Assembly: GCA_013815685.1 (NCBI GenBank)
Contig: JACDFR010000001.1
Span: 124,001 to 188,000 of the forward strand
Length of the DNA stretch: 64,000 nucleotides
Direction of reading: 5' to 3'
Source of the DNA: Ramlibacter sp.
Lineage (GTDB): Bacteria > Pseudomonadota > Gammaproteobacteria > Burkholderiales > Burkholderiaceae_C
Part shown: positions 33,651-44,746 of the stretch, one piece after another
How the letters are laid out: each line of letters begins with the position of its first letter
Numbering within the stretch: position 1 is the first letter of the stretch
Position numbers and translations under genes: made by a program
Notes under the pieces: model-generated
Seen by the model: only the letters and a program-made list of their open reading frames with translations
Told to the model about the DNA's origin: nothing
Database searches by the model: none

Positions 33651-35021
33651 CTACCGGCACTGGTTGTTGGGCCTGACGCCCGATTCGGCCAGCACGTTCA
33701 CGAGCAATGGATTCCTGGCGTTCGGCAGGGGGATGCGGTCGAAATCGATGAATTTCGGGATGTTGACCGGCCGCTTCGCATCGCCGGCGCTCCCTGCGAA
33801 ACCGACTTCGCCCTTGCCCAGGTGCAGGATTTCCCCGGCAGTTGCGATCTCGATGTGGCCGTCGCGGACAAAAACGAACAAACCCTCCTGGGCGTCGGAA
33901 ACCGTATCGCTCGAAAAGAGCTTGAGCGGTACGTCGACCGAGTCGGGCCGCGGGCCGTCGATGGCAGGCTTGCTGTTGATCGGCGTGATGCCGGTGGAGG
34001 AAATGAACAGCCCTTGCCCCGCCTGAAGCACTTGCAGCGCGCTCTGGCCCGTCGGAGTGACCGCTATCGAGCCGAGCCAGGCGAACAAGGTCAGGCCCGA
34101 GCCCGAGTCGCCGGCTTCCCCGGCGCAGGCGCCGGTGCAACTGATGTCCAGCCCGGTGCCCCGGATGCCGATGGTGGCGGTGGCGGTGCTGAAGCCCACA
34201 TTGCGGTTGTTTGCCTTGGCGATGAGGCCGGTGAGTGCCCGAACCGAACCCTTGAGCAGGGAAACGAGGAAGCGCCCCTCCCCCGCGTTCTGGTCGTCAT
34301 AAACAAAATTGTCGACGCGAAAACGTGTGCCCGAACCCAGCGTGATCCGGGTGTCGTCGCGAAACGCGAGCACGGCACGGGTACCGCCAGCCGTTTCGAC
34401 CAGGTCGCCCGGGTAGATGCTGCCGCCGTCAACCAGCCGGCGGCGTTGCCCCGCGCTGTCCACGGCGCTGACTTCGCCCTGCGCAGAGATGACCTTGGCG
34501 CTGGCCTGGACGGCGTTCGGGCGAGCCGCGGCGACCACGCGCGCAGATTCGGCGGCGCAGTCCCGGATGCAGACCCGGGCATCGAAATCGGTGCCGCGGA
34601 TGCCGATCGTGGCGGTACTGGTCTGGACTTTGGCCGCGTTGGGCGAGTTCTTCGCGATCAGGCCGGTCACAGCGCGGAAACCACCGCGCACCAGCTGCAT
34701 GAGCATGCTGTTGTCGGGTGCGTTTTCCTTGAATTGGTACTGCTGCAGCACCAGCTCGGAATTGGGCCGCACCGTCATGCGGGTGCCGTCTTCCAGCCTG
34801 ATGATGGCTGAAGCGCCGTCCGAGGTGGTCAGGCGGTCGCCTTGCTTCAAGGCCAGGCCCTTGCCCAGCGTGCGGGGCGTTTGCCCAGGTGCCTGGGCGA
34901 AGCCGACCCCGCGCGCGAACTCCACTTCGCCTGCGGACTGCGCCGCAGTGCAGGCGGCCAGCAGGCACAGGCCCATCAGGGCGCGCGCCATCGGCAGTTT
35001 TGTAATCTGGGGGGCGACCAT
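33651..35021 (-). CDS. protein with two FecR domains, partner of TpsB
   Basis: The 456-residue secreted protein has a signal peptide (ALMGLCLLAACTAAQSAGEV) and two FecR-type domains in tandem. The first is around residues 30-150 (GLALKQGDRLTTSDGASA, TSTATIGIRGTDFDA) and the second around 170-300 (GSIYPGDLVETAGGTRAVLA, TATATIGIRGTGLD). Both copies contain a near-identical FRAVTGLIAK/VRALTGLIAK plus ATIGIRGT core, so one arose by internal duplication. Cys pairs occur after each core (CIRDC, CTGAC). A possible role is as sensor or surface partner for the TpsB pore. A GGAGG lies 13 bases before the ATG; ATG 34991 is an alternative start. Confidence 0.82.
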   Translation of the reverse strand: MVAPQITKLPMARALMGLCLLAACTAAQSAGEVEFARGVGFAQAPGQTPRTLGKGLALKQGDRLTTSDGASAIIRLEDGTRMTVRPNSELVLQQYQFKENAPDNSMLMQLVRGGFRAVTGLIAKNSPNAAKVQTSTATIGIRGTDFDARVCIRDCAAESARVVAAARPNAVQASAKVISAQGEVSAVDSAGQRRRLVDGGSIYPGDLVETAGGTRAVLAFRDDTRITLGSGTRFRVDNFVYDDQNAGEGRFLVSLLKGSVRALTGLIAKANNRNVGFSTATATIGIRGTGLDISCTGACAGEAGDSGSGLTLFAWLGSIAVTPTGQSALQVLQAGQGLFISSTGITPINSKPAIDGPRPDSVDVPLKLFSSDTVSDAQEGLFVFVRDGHIEIATAGEILHLGKGEVGFAGSAGDAKRPVNIPKFIDFDRIPLPNARNPLLVNVLAESGVRPNNQCR

Positions 35022-35188
35022 GGATCTTTTTAACCTCCGGAGACCGTTCTTTCCTCTGAATACGACGGCTCATCAGGTTATACACGGTTGTGCCAGCCCT
35101 CACTACCCGTTATCCCCGGGAGGGCCCGCCAATGTGCAGATTTCACGAAGCTGTGCAGCTGCTGCACAAACGGCACCCGAACGGCAGG

Positions 35189-38100
35189 TCAGACCAGGAC
35201 GCGCTCGATGCCCCCGCTGTTGGCGGCGTGCACATAGTCTGGCATCCAGTTGTTTCCCAGGATGCGGTTGGCCATCTCGACCACGATGTAATCGGCTTCC
35301 AGCAGGCCGTTTTGCAGGTCGGCACCGTAGCGCGTGAGGCCCTGCAGGCAGCTCGGGCAGCTGGTGAGGATCTTGATGTTGTCCTTCTGGCCCACAGCGC
35401 CGCTGGCCCGCAGCGCGGCTTCGTCCTTGCGCAGTTCCTCTTCCTTTCGGAACCGCACCTGGGTGGAGATGTCCGGCCGTGTCACCCCGAACGTGCCGGA
35501 TTCGCCGCAGCAGCGCTCGGATTTGCGGACGTTGTCGCCCACCAGCGCCTGGACGGTCTTCATGGGCTCCTGCAGTTTCATGGGGCTGTGGCACGGGTCG
35601 TGGAACATGTAGCCCCCGCCGGCGCCGTTGGATGCGTCGAGCTTGATTCCTTTTTCGAGCAGGTACTCGTGGATGTCGATGATGCGGCACCCCGGGAATA
35701 TCTTGTCGAATTCGTAGCCCTGCAACTGGTCATAGCACGTCCCGCAGCTCACCACCACCGTCTTGATGTCCAGGTAGTTCAGGGTGTTGGCGACCCTGTG
35801 GAACAGCACGCGGTTGTCCGTGATGATCTTTTCGGCCTTGTCGAACTGGCCCGAGCCGCGCTGCGGATAGCCGCAGCACAGGTAGCCAGGCGGCAATACG
35901 GTCTGGACGCCCGCGTGCCAGAGCATCGCCTGGGTGGCAAGGCCGACCTGCGAGAACAGGCGCTCCGAGCCGCAGCCGGGGAAGTAGAACACCGCCTCGG
36001 TCTCCGATGTAGTGGTCTTCGGGTCGCGGATGATGGGGACGTAGTCCTTGTCCTCGATGTCCAGCAGCGCTCGCGCGGTTTTCTTGGGCAAGCCCCCGGG
36101 CAGCTTCTTGTTGATGAAGTGGACCACCTGCTCCTTGACCGGAGCCGCCCTGCCGTGCGTGGACGGCGGCCGGGTGACCTGCTTGCGGGCGAGCCCGCGC
36201 AGCAGGTTGTTGGCCATCCTCTGGACCTTGAATCCCACGTCGACCATCGCGCTGCGTATCAGCTTGATGGTTTCGGGGTTGGTCGCGTTGAGCATCAACA
36301 TGGCAGCGGAATTGCCGGGTCGGAAGCTCTTCTGGCCCATCTTGCGCAGCAGGTTGCGCATGTTCATCGAAACGTCGCCGAAGTCGATCTTCACCGGGCA
36401 CGGCGACTCGCACTTGTGGCAGACGGTGCAGTGGTCAGCCACGTCCTCGAACTCCTGCCAGTGCTTGATGGAAACGCCGCGGCGCGTCTGCTCTTCGTAG
36501 AGGAACGCCTCCACCAGCAAGGAAGTGGCCAGTATCTTGTTGCGCGGGCTGTACAGCAAGTTGGCGCGCGGCACGTGGGTCGCGCACACGGGCTTGCACT
36601 TGCCGCAGCGCAGGCAGTCCTTGATGCTGTCAGAGATCGCCCCGATGTCCGACTGCTGCATGATCAACGACTCATGCCCCATCAGGCCGAAGCTGGGCGT
36701 GTAGGCGTTGGTCAGGTCGGCATAGACGGAAGTGGCCGAGTCGGCCTGCGCGTGGCGCAGCAGCTTGCCCTTGTTGAAGCGCCCCTCGGGGTCGACCCGC
36801 TGCTTGTAGTCGGCGAAGGGCTTGAGTTCCTCGTCGGTGAGGAATTCGAGCTTGGTGATGCCGATGCCGTGTTCGCCGGAGATGACGCCGTCGAGCGATC
36901 GGGCGAGCATCATGATGCGCTTCACGGCGGCATGCGCCGACTGCAGCATCTCGTAGTCGTCGCTGTTGACCGGGATATTGGTATGCACGTTACCGTCGCC
37001 CGCGTGCATGTGAAGCGCGACCCACACCCGGCCCTTGAGCACCCGCTTGTGGATGGCATTCGCCTCGGCCAGGATGGGAGCGAACGGCTGGCCGGCAAAG
37101 ATGTTCTGCAGAGGCGCGCGTATCTGGGCCTTCCAGCTGGCCCTCAGCTCGTGGTCCTGCAGCCTCGAGAACAGCACGTCGACGTTCTCCAGCCAGCCTT
37201 GCCACAGGGCACGGACCTCGCGCACCAGCGACAGGCCCTGCGCCACGCGGTCCTCCAGGAGTTCGGCTGAAGGAATCTCGCTGGCATCGTCCTGCCTGCC
37301 GAGCGGCAGGTTGCCACGGCTGAGGAAAGCTTCGAGTTCGCCGGTGAGCTCGATCTTGTTGGCCAGCGACAGCTCGATATTGATGCGCTCGATGCCGTCG
37401 GTGTACTCGGCCATGCGCGGCAGCGGGATCACCACGTCTTCGTTGATCTTGAACGCGTTGGTGTGCTTGCTGATGGCGGCCGTGCGCTTGCGATCCAGCC
37501 AGAACTTCTTGCGCGCCTCGGGACTGATGGCGATGAAGCCTTCGCCATTGCGCGAGTTGGCGATGCGCACGACCTGGGATGTGACGCGAGCCACTTCGTC
37601 GGCGTCGTCCCCCGAGATGTCGCCCACCAGCACCATCTTGGGCAGCACGGCGCGCTTGGACTTGGTGGAGTAGCCCACTGCCTTGAGGTAGCGGTCGTCC
37701 AGGTGCTCCAGGCCCGCCAGCAGGACACCCGAGCGTTTCTGCTCGGCGAACATGAAGTCCTTGATTTCGACGATGCTGGGCACGGCGTCCCGGGCATTGC
37801 CGAAGAATTCCAGGCAGACGGTCCGGGTGTGCCGCGGCATGCGATGGACGACCCATCGCCCGCTGGTGATCAGGCCGTCGCAGCCTTCTTTCTGGATGCC
37901 GGGCAGGCCGGAAAGGAACTTGTCGGTGACGTCCTTGCCGAGGCCCTCCTTGCGGAAAGTCCGCCCGGGAATGACCAGCTGCTCGGAGCGAATCGGCGTC
38001 TTGCCATCGGCCTGGAAATACTTCAACTCGTAGGTCGCGACTTCGGCGTCGTGGATCTTGCCCAGGTTGTGGTCCAGGCGCGTGACTTCCAGCCATTGGG

Positions 38101-39079
38101 CCTGCGGCGTCACCATGCGCCACGACACCAGGTTGTCCAGGGCCGTCCCCCACAATACGGCCTTTTTCCCCCCGGCGTTCATGGCGATGTTGCCGCCGAT
38201 GCAGGAGGCCTCGGCCGAGGTCGGGTCCACCGCGAAGACGAAGCCTGCCCGCTCGGCCGCATCGGCAACGCGCTGCGTCACGACGCCGGCTTCGGTCCAG
38301 ATCGTCGGCAGCGGCTGCGCATGGCCGGGCACCTTGATGAACTCGACCTCGGTCATGGCCTCGAGCTTCTCGGTGTTGATCACCGCGCTTTTCCAGGTCA
38401 GCGGAATGGCGCCGCCGGTGTAGCCGGTGCCGCCGCCGCGCGGAATGATGGTCAGGCCCAGATCGATACAACCCTTCACCAGGCCCGCCATCTCGGCCTC
38501 GGTGTCGGGCGTGAGCACGACGAACGGGTACTCGACGCGCCAGTCGGTCGCGTCTGTCACGTGAGAGACACGCGAAAGACCGTCGAATTTGATGTTGTCC
38601 TTCGCTGTCAGGCGGCCCAGTGCGCGCTGCGTCTGCCGGCGCAGGTCCGCCATCTCGCGGAAGCTGGCGTCGAACGCATTCACCGCGTGGCCCGCCGCCT
38701 CGAGCAGTTCGCCCACCAGCGCGTCGCGCTCGGGATCGGTGTCCGGCGTGCGGCGCTTGCCGACTTCGGCCAACCGGTGATTCAGGGCGTCCACCAGCAG
38801 ACGGCGGCGCTTGGGGTTGTCCAGCAGGTCGTCCTGCAGGTAGGGATTGCGCTGGACCACCCAGATGTCGCCCAGCACCTCATAGAGCATGCGCGCCGAG
38901 CGGCCTGTGTGGCGCTCTTCGCGCAGCTGATTCAGGACGTCCCACGCGCGAGAGCCTAACAGCCTGATCGCGATCTCCCGGTCGGAGAACGAGGTGTAGT
39001 TGTACGGAATCTCGCGCAGCCGCGGCGCATCGCCATCGACCGCGGCGACGAGTTGGTTGAGCGTTGTGGGTGCGTTCAT
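35189..39079 (-). CDS. FAD-linked oxidase / 4Fe-4S / CCG-domain fusion oxidoreductase (DUF3683 type)
   Basis: This 1296-residue fusion has a DUF3683-like N-terminus (1-150), a VAO-type FAD-binding domain with [17 protein letters not shown] (about 210), and an FAD-oxidase C-terminal domain ([24 protein letters not shown]). A ferredoxin-like pair of 4Fe-4S sites follows ([11 protein letters not shown] near 820, [13 protein letters not shown] near 890). Two CCG domains complete it ([19 protein letters not shown] near 1068, [17 protein letters not shown] near 1190). It combines in one chain what GlcD and GlcF or Dld-type systems split. A 2-hydroxyacid such as D-lactate or glycolate is the likely electron donor; the exact substrate is not determined. 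It diverges from ugpB across 178 bp. Confidence 0.88.
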   Translation of the reverse strand: MNAPTTLNQLVAAVDGDAPRLREIPYNYTSFSDREIAIRLLGSRAWDVLNQLREERHTGRSARMLYEVLGDIWVVQRNPYLQDDLLDNPKRRRLLVDALNHRLAEVGKRRTPDTDPERDALVGELLEAAGHAVNAFDASFREMADLRRQTQRALGRLTAKDNIKFDGLSRVSHVTDATDWRVEYPFVVLTPDTEAEMAGLVKGCIDLGLTIIPRGGGTGYTGGAIPLTWKSAVINTEKLEAMTEVEFIKVPGHAQPLPTIWTEAGVVTQRVADAAERAGFVFAVDPTSAEASCIGGNIAMNAGGKKAVLWGTALDNLVSWRMVTPQAQWLEVTRLDHNLGKIHDAEVATYELKYFQADGKTPIRSEQLVIPGRTFRKEGLGKDVTDKFLSGLPGIQKEGCDGLITSGRWVVHRMPRHTRTVCLEFFGNARDAVPSIVEIKDFMFAEQKRSGVLLAGLEHLDDRYLKAVGYSTKSKRAVLPKMVLVGDISGDDADEVARVTSQVVRIANSRNGEGFIAISPEARKKFWLDRKRTAAISKHTNAFKINEDVVIPLPRMAEYTDGIERINIELSLANKIELTGELEAFLSRGNLPLGRQDDASEIPSAELLEDRVAQGLSLVREVRALWQGWLENVDVLFSRLQDHELRASWKAQIRAPLQNIFAGQPFAPILAEANAIHKRVLKGRVWVALHMHAGDGNVHTNIPVNSDDYEMLQSAHAAVKRIMMLARSLDGVISGEHGIGITKLEFLTDEELKPFADYKQRVDPEGRFNKGKLLRHAQADSATSVYADLTNAYTPSFGLMGHESLIMQQSDIGAISDSIKDCLRCGKCKPVCATHVPRANLLYSPRNKILATSLLVEAFLYEEQTRRGVSIKHWQEFEDVADHCTVCHKCESPCPVKIDFGDVSMNMRNLLRKMGQKSFRPGNSAAMLMLNATNPETIKLIRSAMVDVGFKVQRMANNLLRGLARKQVTRPPSTHGRAAPVKEQVVHFINKKLPGGLPKKTARALLDIEDKDYVPIIRDPKTTTSETEAVFYFPGCGSERLFSQVGLATQAMLWHAGVQTVLPPGYLCCGYPQRGSGQFDKAEKIITDNRVLFHRVANTLNYLDIKTVVVSCGTCYDQLQGYEFDKIFPGCRIIDIHEYLLEKGIKLDASNGAGGGYMFHDPCHSPMKLQEPMKTVQALVGDNVRKSERCCGESGTFGVTRPDISTQVRFRKEEELRKDEAALRASGAVGQKDNIKILTSCPSCLQGLTRYGADLQNGLLEADYIVVEMANRILGNNWMPDYVHAANSGGIERVLV

Positions 39080-39257
39080 CGGTTGCCGGAAATGTCAGCC
39101 GAACGAATGCAACGCGGCTGAGAAGAGATGTTACCGCAGTGCAGCATCTCCCCCGCGTCTTATGGAAACCCCGCTTGTGAGCCAACCGGGCGGTCGGTTA
39201 AATCGCGTGTCACAAATAGTCGGTAACCTCAAAAAGGTTTTATCACCAGGAGCTTTC

Positions 39258-40562
39258 ATGAAACTGCAACTTTCCGCCGCGGCCCTCGCTCTCGCCTTCG
39301 CCCTGCCGGCCCAGGCCCAGACCGAAGTCCAGTGGTGGCATTCCATGGGCGGCGCGCTTGGCGAATGGGTCAATGACCTCGCCAAGGACTTCAACGCGAG
39401 CCAGAAGGACTACAAGGTCACCCCGACGTTCAAGGGAAGCTATGCCGAGTCCATGACCGCCGGCATCGCCGCCTACCGCGCCGGCAATGCCCCCCACATG
39501 ATCCAGGTGTTCGAAGTTGGCACCGCCACCATGATGGCCGCCAAAGGCGCCATCGTCCCCGTGGCCAAGGTCATGACAGAGGGCGGGCTCAAGTTCGACC
39601 CCAGCAACTACGTCCCCGCCGTGGCCGGTTACTACACCGCCCCCAACGGCCAGATGCTGAGCTACCCGTTCAACAGCTCCACCCCGGTGTTCCACTACAA
39701 CAAGGACGCCTTCAAGGCCGCCGGCCTGGACCCCGAGAAGCCGCCGACGACCTGGCCCGAGGTGGCCCTCGCCGCCGCCAAGCTGAAGGCCTCCGGCCAC
39801 AAGTGCCCCTTCACCACCAGCTGGATCAGCTGGACCCAGCTGGAGAGCTTCTCCGCCTGGCACAACGTGCTGTACGCAACGAAAAACAACGGCTTCGGCG
39901 GCCTCGACACCCGCCTCGCCTTCAACAGCCCGCTGCACGTGCGCCACGTCGAGAACCTGGCCAACATGGCCAAGAGCGGCCTCTTCGTCTACAAAGGTCG
40001 CGAGAACAAGGCCGATGCGACGTTTGTTTCCGGCGAGTGCGCGATGGCCACGGGATCCTCCGCCTTGGCCGGCAGCGTCAAGCGCAACGGCAAGTTCGGC
40101 TACGGCACCGGCACCCTGCCCTACTATCCGGACGTGAACGGCGCGCCCCAGAACACGGTGATCGGTGGCGCCAGCATCTGGGTGATGGCCGGCAAGAAAC
40201 CCGAGGAATACAAGGCCGTGGCCGCGTTCCTGAACCACCTGTCCAAGCCGGAAGTCGCGGCCGCCAGCCACCAGCGCACCGGCTACCTGCCCGTCACCAA
40301 GGCTTCGTTCGAGCTGACCGAGAAGTCCGGCTTCTACAAGCAGAACCCGGGCGCCGACGTTTCCGTGAACCAGATGGTCCGCAAGACGACGGACAAGTCG
40401 CGCGGCGTGCGCCTGGGCAACTTCGTGCAGATCCGCACCATCATCGACGAGGAACTCGAAGGCGTCTGGCAGGGCAGCAAGCAGCCCAAGGAAGCGCTCG
40501 ACAACGCCGTCAAGCGAGGCAACGAGCAGCTCGAGCGCTTCGAGAAGGCCAACAAGGGCTAA
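39258..40562 (+). CDS. ugpB: sn-glycerol-3-phosphate ABC transporter substrate-binding protein
   Basis: The 434-residue periplasmic binding protein has a signal peptide (LSAAALALAFALPAQAQ, cleaved before TEVQWW). Family hallmarks are WWHSMGGALGEWVNDL, FEVGTATMMAAKGAIVPV, YPFNSSTPVFHYNKDAF and ALAGSVKRNGKFGYGTGTLP. AGGAG precedes the ATG at 39258, and an upstream in-frame extension is rejected. It is first gene of ugpBAECQ. A terminator-like hairpin follows at 40590, so ugpB should be made in excess over the permease genes. Confidence 0.92.
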   Translation: MKLQLSAAALALAFALPAQAQTEVQWWHSMGGALGEWVNDLAKDFNASQKDYKVTPTFKGSYAESMTAGIAAYRAGNAPHMIQVFEVGTATMMAAKGAIVPVAKVMTEGGLKFDPSNYVPAVAGYYTAPNGQMLSYPFNSSTPVFHYNKDAFKAAGLDPEKPPTTWPEVALAAAKLKASGHKCPFTTSWISWTQLESFSAWHNVLYATKNNGFGGLDTRLAFNSPLHVRHVENLANMAKSGLFVYKGRENKADATFVSGECAMATGSSALAGSVKRNGKFGYGTGTLPYYPDVNGAPQNTVIGGASIWVMAGKKPEEYKAVAAFLNHLSKPEVAAASHQRTGYLPVTKASFELTEKSGFYKQNPGADVSVNQMVRKTTDKSRGVRLGNFVQIRTIIDEELEGVWQGSKQPKEALDNAVKRGNEQLERFEKANKG

Positions 40563-40589
40563 GGCGCCCGCCGCGAGGCGGATCGACGG

Positions 40590-40617
40590 TGGGCAAGCCC
40601 TGCTTGCCCACCATTAT
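40590..40617 (+). terminator. attenuating hairpin between ugpB and ugpA
   Basis: TGGGCAAGC (40590-40598), loop CCT, and GCTTGCCCA (40602-40610) form a perfect 9-bp stem, followed by CCATTATTTTTT. The U-rich tract starts a few bases after the stem, so this may be a partial terminator or an mRNA-stabilising 3' hairpin for ugpB. It lies in the 90-bp gap before ugpA. Confidence 0.65.
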
Positions 40618-40652
40618 TTTTTCGGCCAGATAGTCATACACAATAGCGCGCC

Positions 40653-41534
40653 ATGGAGAAGAGGGTTTTATTCAAGTCATCGTGGTTGCCCTGGGTGCTC
40701 ATCGCGCCGCAGATGGCCATCATCCTGGTGTTCTTCTTCTGGCCCGCCGGCCGAGCGCTCTACCAGAGCGTGCTGCAGGAAGACGCCTTCGGTGCCAGCA
40801 GCGAATTCGTCGGCTTCGACAATTTCCGCCGGCTCTTCGCCGACCCCGGTTACCTGGATTCCTTCCGGATCACGGCAATCTTTTCGGCGCTCGTGGCGGT
40901 TGGCGGTCTCGCCGTCTCGCTGCTGCTGGCCGTCATGGCCAACCGGGTCGTGCGCGCCGCAAGCATCTACAAGACCTTGCTGATCTGGCCCTATGCCGTG
41001 GCGCCCGTGGTCGCGGGCGTCCTGTGGCTGATGATGTTCGCTTCGCCCTACGGTGTCATCCGTTACGCGCTGATCGAGATGGGCTTCGACTGGAACCACG
41101 TGCTCAACGGCAACCATGCGATGGCGCTCATCGTCATGGCCGCCATCTGGAAGCACATCTCGTACAACTTCCTGTTCTTTCTGGCCGGCCTGCAGTCCAT
41201 TCCGCATTCGCTCATCGAGGCGGCGACCATCGACGGCGCCGGCCCCTGGAAGCGCTTCTGGAGCATTGTGTGGCCCCTGCTGTCGCCCACCACGTTCTTC
41301 CTGCTGGTAATCAACGTCGTCTATGCATTTTTCGAAACCTTCGCCATCGTGGACGCCGCCACCAACGGGGGCCCCGGCAAGGACACGTCGATCCTCGTCT
41401 ACAAGGTGTATTACGACGGCTTCAAGGCCATGGACATCAACGGCTCCGCCGCGCAGTCGGTCGTGCTGATGGTCATCGTGGTGGCCTTGACGGTCGTGCA
41501 GTTCAAGTTCGTCGAGAAGAAGGTCCATTACTAA
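40653..41534 (+). CDS. ugpA: sn-glycerol-3-phosphate ABC transporter permease
   Basis: The 293-residue protein has six predicted helices and the MalF-type EAA loop (EAATIDGAGPWKRFWSIVWP) that contacts the UgpC ATPase. It opens MEKRVLFKSSWLPWVLIAPQ. It forms the channel with UgpE. Ten bases separate it from ugpE. Confidence 0.93.
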   Translation: MEKRVLFKSSWLPWVLIAPQMAIILVFFFWPAGRALYQSVLQEDAFGASSEFVGFDNFRRLFADPGYLDSFRITAIFSALVAVGGLAVSLLLAVMANRVVRAASIYKTLLIWPYAVAPVVAGVLWLMMFASPYGVIRYALIEMGFDWNHVLNGNHAMALIVMAAIWKHISYNFLFFLAGLQSIPHSLIEAATIDGAGPWKRFWSIVWPLLSPTTFFLLVINVVYAFFETFAIVDAATNGGPGKDTSILVYKVYYDGFKAMDINGSAAQSVVLMVIVVALTVVQFKFVEKKVHY

Positions 41535-41544
41535 AACGCGGCCA

Positions 41545-42399
41545 ATGATCCAGCGCAATCCCATCCTCGACTTTTTCTCGCATCTGATCCTGATCCTCGG
41601 GGTCGTGGTGGTCTTCTTCCCGATCTACGTCACCTTCATCGGCTCGACCCAGACCGCCGAGCAGATCACGTCCAGCAACCCCATCTCGCTGCTGCCGGGC
41701 ACGAACATCGTGGAGAGCTACCGCTTCGCGCTGTTCGGCGGTAAGACCGAAGCGGGCGCCACCGTCGCCCCGGCACTGCCCATGATGGGCATCAGCCTGG
41801 CCAGCGCCCTGATCATCGCCATCGGCAAGATCGCGATTTCCATCCTCTCGGCATTCGCCATCGTCTACTTCCGCTTCCCTGCCAAGAACCTCGTATTCTG
41901 GATGGTGTTCGTCACCCTGATGCTGCCGGTGGAGGTGCGCATCGGTCCTACCTATGAGGTGATCTCGGACCTTCGGATGCTCAATTCGATGGCGGGCCTC
42001 ACCGTGCCCCTGATCGCTTCGGCGACCGCGACGTTCCTTTTCCGCCAGTTCTTCATGACCGTTCCCGACGAATTGGTCGAGGCCGCCCGCATGGACGGCG
42101 CCGGACCGATGCGCTTCTTCAAGGACGTGCTGCTGCCGCTATCGAAGACTTCGATGGCGGCGCTGTTCGTCATCCAGTTCATCTACGGCTGGAACCAGTA
42201 CCTCTGGCCGCTGCTGGTCACCACCGACGAGCGCATGTACCCCATCGTCATGGGCATCAAGCGCCTGATCTTCGGCGAGGTCTACATCGAGTGGAACGTC
42301 GTAATGGCCACCGCCATCCTGGCCATGCTGCCCCCCGCCGTCGTCGTTATCCTGATGCAGAAATGGTTCGTCAAGGGCCTCGTGGACACAGAAAAGTAA
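41545..42399 (+). CDS. ugpE: sn-glycerol-3-phosphate ABC transporter permease
   Basis: The 284-residue MalG-type permease has six helices and the EAA loop EAARMDGAGPMRFFKDVLLP. It starts MIQRNPILDFFSHLILILGV. It is the second channel subunit with UgpA. ugpC follows 9 bases later. Confidence 0.93.
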   Translation: MIQRNPILDFFSHLILILGVVVVFFPIYVTFIGSTQTAEQITSSNPISLLPGTNIVESYRFALFGGKTEAGATVAPALPMMGISLASALIIAIGKIAISILSAFAIVYFRFPAKNLVFWMVFVTLMLPVEVRIGPTYEVISDLRMLNSMAGLTVPLIASATATFLFRQFFMTVPDELVEAARMDGAGPMRFFKDVLLPLSKTSMAALFVIQFIYGWNQYLWPLLVTTDERMYPIVMGIKRLIFGEVYIEWNVVMATAILAMLPPAVVVILMQKWFVKGLVDTEK

Positions 42400-42408
42400 G
42401 ACAGAAAA

Positions 42409-43413
<1,005 letters not shown>

Positions 43414-43415
43414 AA

Positions 43416-44150
43416 GTGGACTCGTGGCCGTATCCGCGCTGGATTGCCCACCGGGGCGCCGGGGAACTGGCGCCTGAAAACACCCTCGCTGCGTTCCGGC
43501 TGGGAGCGGCGCACGGCTATCGCATGTTCGAATGCGACGTGAAGCTGTCCGCCGACGGGGTCCCTTTTCTCATGCACGACGCGACGCTGGAGCGAACCAC
43601 CAACGGGTCGGGCACCGGTGGCGACCTGACCTGGGGCGCGCTCGCGCAGCTCGATGCCGGCAGTTGGCACTCCCGCGGTTACGCAGGCGAGCCCTTGCCC
43701 ACACTGGACAACATCGCACGGTTCTGCCTGAACAACGGCTTCCTGCTGAACATCGAGATCAAGCCCACGCCGGGCCTGGAGCAGCACACTGGCGCCGTCG
43801 TTGCCGCGCAAGCCGCCCGCCTGTGGGCGGGCGCGCCGGTTCCCCCGCTGCTCACGTCTTTCCGGCCCGAGGCCCTGGAAGGGGCGCAAAACGCCGCAGC
43901 GCATCTGCCGCGCGGCCTGCTGCTGGACACGCTGTGGAAGGGCTGGCTGGAATCGGGGTTGTCGCTGGGCTGCGAGGCCGTCGTATGCAACCAGGCGCTA
44001 TGGGACCTGAGTTCGGTCACGCAGGCCAAGAGCGCGGGCTTCCGCTGCCTGAGCTACACGGTCAATGACGAACGGGCTGCGCAGCGGCTGATCGATCTGG
44101 GCACCGACGGCGTCATCACCGATCGCGTGGACCTGTTCCCGCCTACCTGA
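43416..44150 (+). CDS. ugpQ: glycerophosphodiester phosphodiesterase
   Basis: The 244-residue GDPD enzyme, from a GTG start, has the TIM-barrel motifs IAHRGAGELAPENTLAAF, FECDVKLSADGVPFLMHDAT and LLNIEIKPTPG. It splits glycerophosphodiesters into glycerol-3-phosphate and an alcohol. Its place as fifth gene of the ugp operon supports the transporter's substrate class. No signal peptide is visible, so it acts in the cytoplasm. Its stop overlaps the end of the convergent DUF3501 gene by 8 bases. Confidence 0.92.
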   Translation: MDSWPYPRWIAHRGAGELAPENTLAAFRLGAAHGYRMFECDVKLSADGVPFLMHDATLERTTNGSGTGGDLTWGALAQLDAGSWHSRGYAGEPLPTLDNIARFCLNNGFLLNIEIKPTPGLEQHTGAVVAAQAARLWAGAPVPPLLTSFRPEALEGAQNAAAHLPRGLLLDTLWKGWLESGLSLGCEAVVCNQALWDLSSVTQAKSAGFRCLSYTVNDERAAQRLIDLGTDGVITDRVDLFPPT

Positions 44151-44733
44151 GGTCGCCCGCCAGCGAGGCCAGCGTCTCCGGCACGATTGTCGTGTGCGCC
44201 GGGTAGTTGCGGTGATCGCAACCCAGCTTGACGCTCGCACCGGCCTTGACGGCCGACACCATCTCCGCCGTGAATTCGAACCGCACGAAATGCACGGCCG
44301 ACGTCTTCTCGTCGTTCTCGCGGTCCAGGTCCTCGTCGGCGATCGCGTAGACCCGATCGTGGCCTTCCACCTCGACGAACATGCGGTCCTCCACCCCGAT
44401 GAGGCGCGCCAGCTCGCGTTTGCGCTCGTTCTCATCGGGGTACTCGATCATCATCGTGGCCTTCCAGTTGGTCCCATCAGGCATCAAGGGTGCATAGGCT
44501 TCGATCTCCTGCTCAATGCCCTCTTCCTCGAAGATCTTCTCGATGCGCAGCATCTCCTGGATCTGGTAGCGGATCGTGGTTTCGCTCTCGAACTGCAGCG
44601 CGATGTGCTCGCCGAGCGGCACACTGCGCAGCTTGCGGTGCGCGATGACATCGGCCTTGTGCGCCTTGCGGTACTTGCTGTAAGCCTCCAGCGTCATGAG
44701 GCTGTCGCGGGTGATCTTTCCGGTGAGCTGCAT
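44143..44733 (-). CDS. DUF3501 family protein
   Basis: The 196-residue soluble protein (ITRDSLMTLEAYSKYRKAHK, IRYQIQEMLRIEKIFEEEG, AVKAGASVKLGCDHRNY) is a DUF3501 member. It follows the CCG-domain Fe-S gene by 13 bases and the rubrerythrin gene in the same operon. That trio recurs in proteobacteria; an oxidative-stress or electron-transfer role is inferred from the partners. Confidence 0.85.
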   Translation of the reverse strand: MQLTGKITRDSLMTLEAYSKYRKAHKADVIAHRKLRSVPLGEHIALQFESETTIRYQIQEMLRIEKIFEEEGIEQEIEAYAPLMPDGTNWKATMMIEYPDENERKRELARLIGVEDRMFVEVEGHDRVYAIADEDLDRENDEKTSAVHFVRFEFTAEMVSAVKAGASVKLGCDHRNYPAHTTIVPETLASLAGDLR

Positions 44734-44746
44734 CGTGTCGGCTCCG

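Noticed and set aside
35150-35168. Hairpin TGTGCAG-CTG-CTGCACA after the FAD oxidoreductase gene
   Set aside because: The stem is perfect, but no U-tract follows on either strand, so a terminator is not supported.
35090-37270. Plus-strand open frame opposite the FAD/Fe-S fusion
   Set aside because: Composition is His/Ala/Gln/Val-rich with no motif; it shadows the coding strand of the oxidoreductase.
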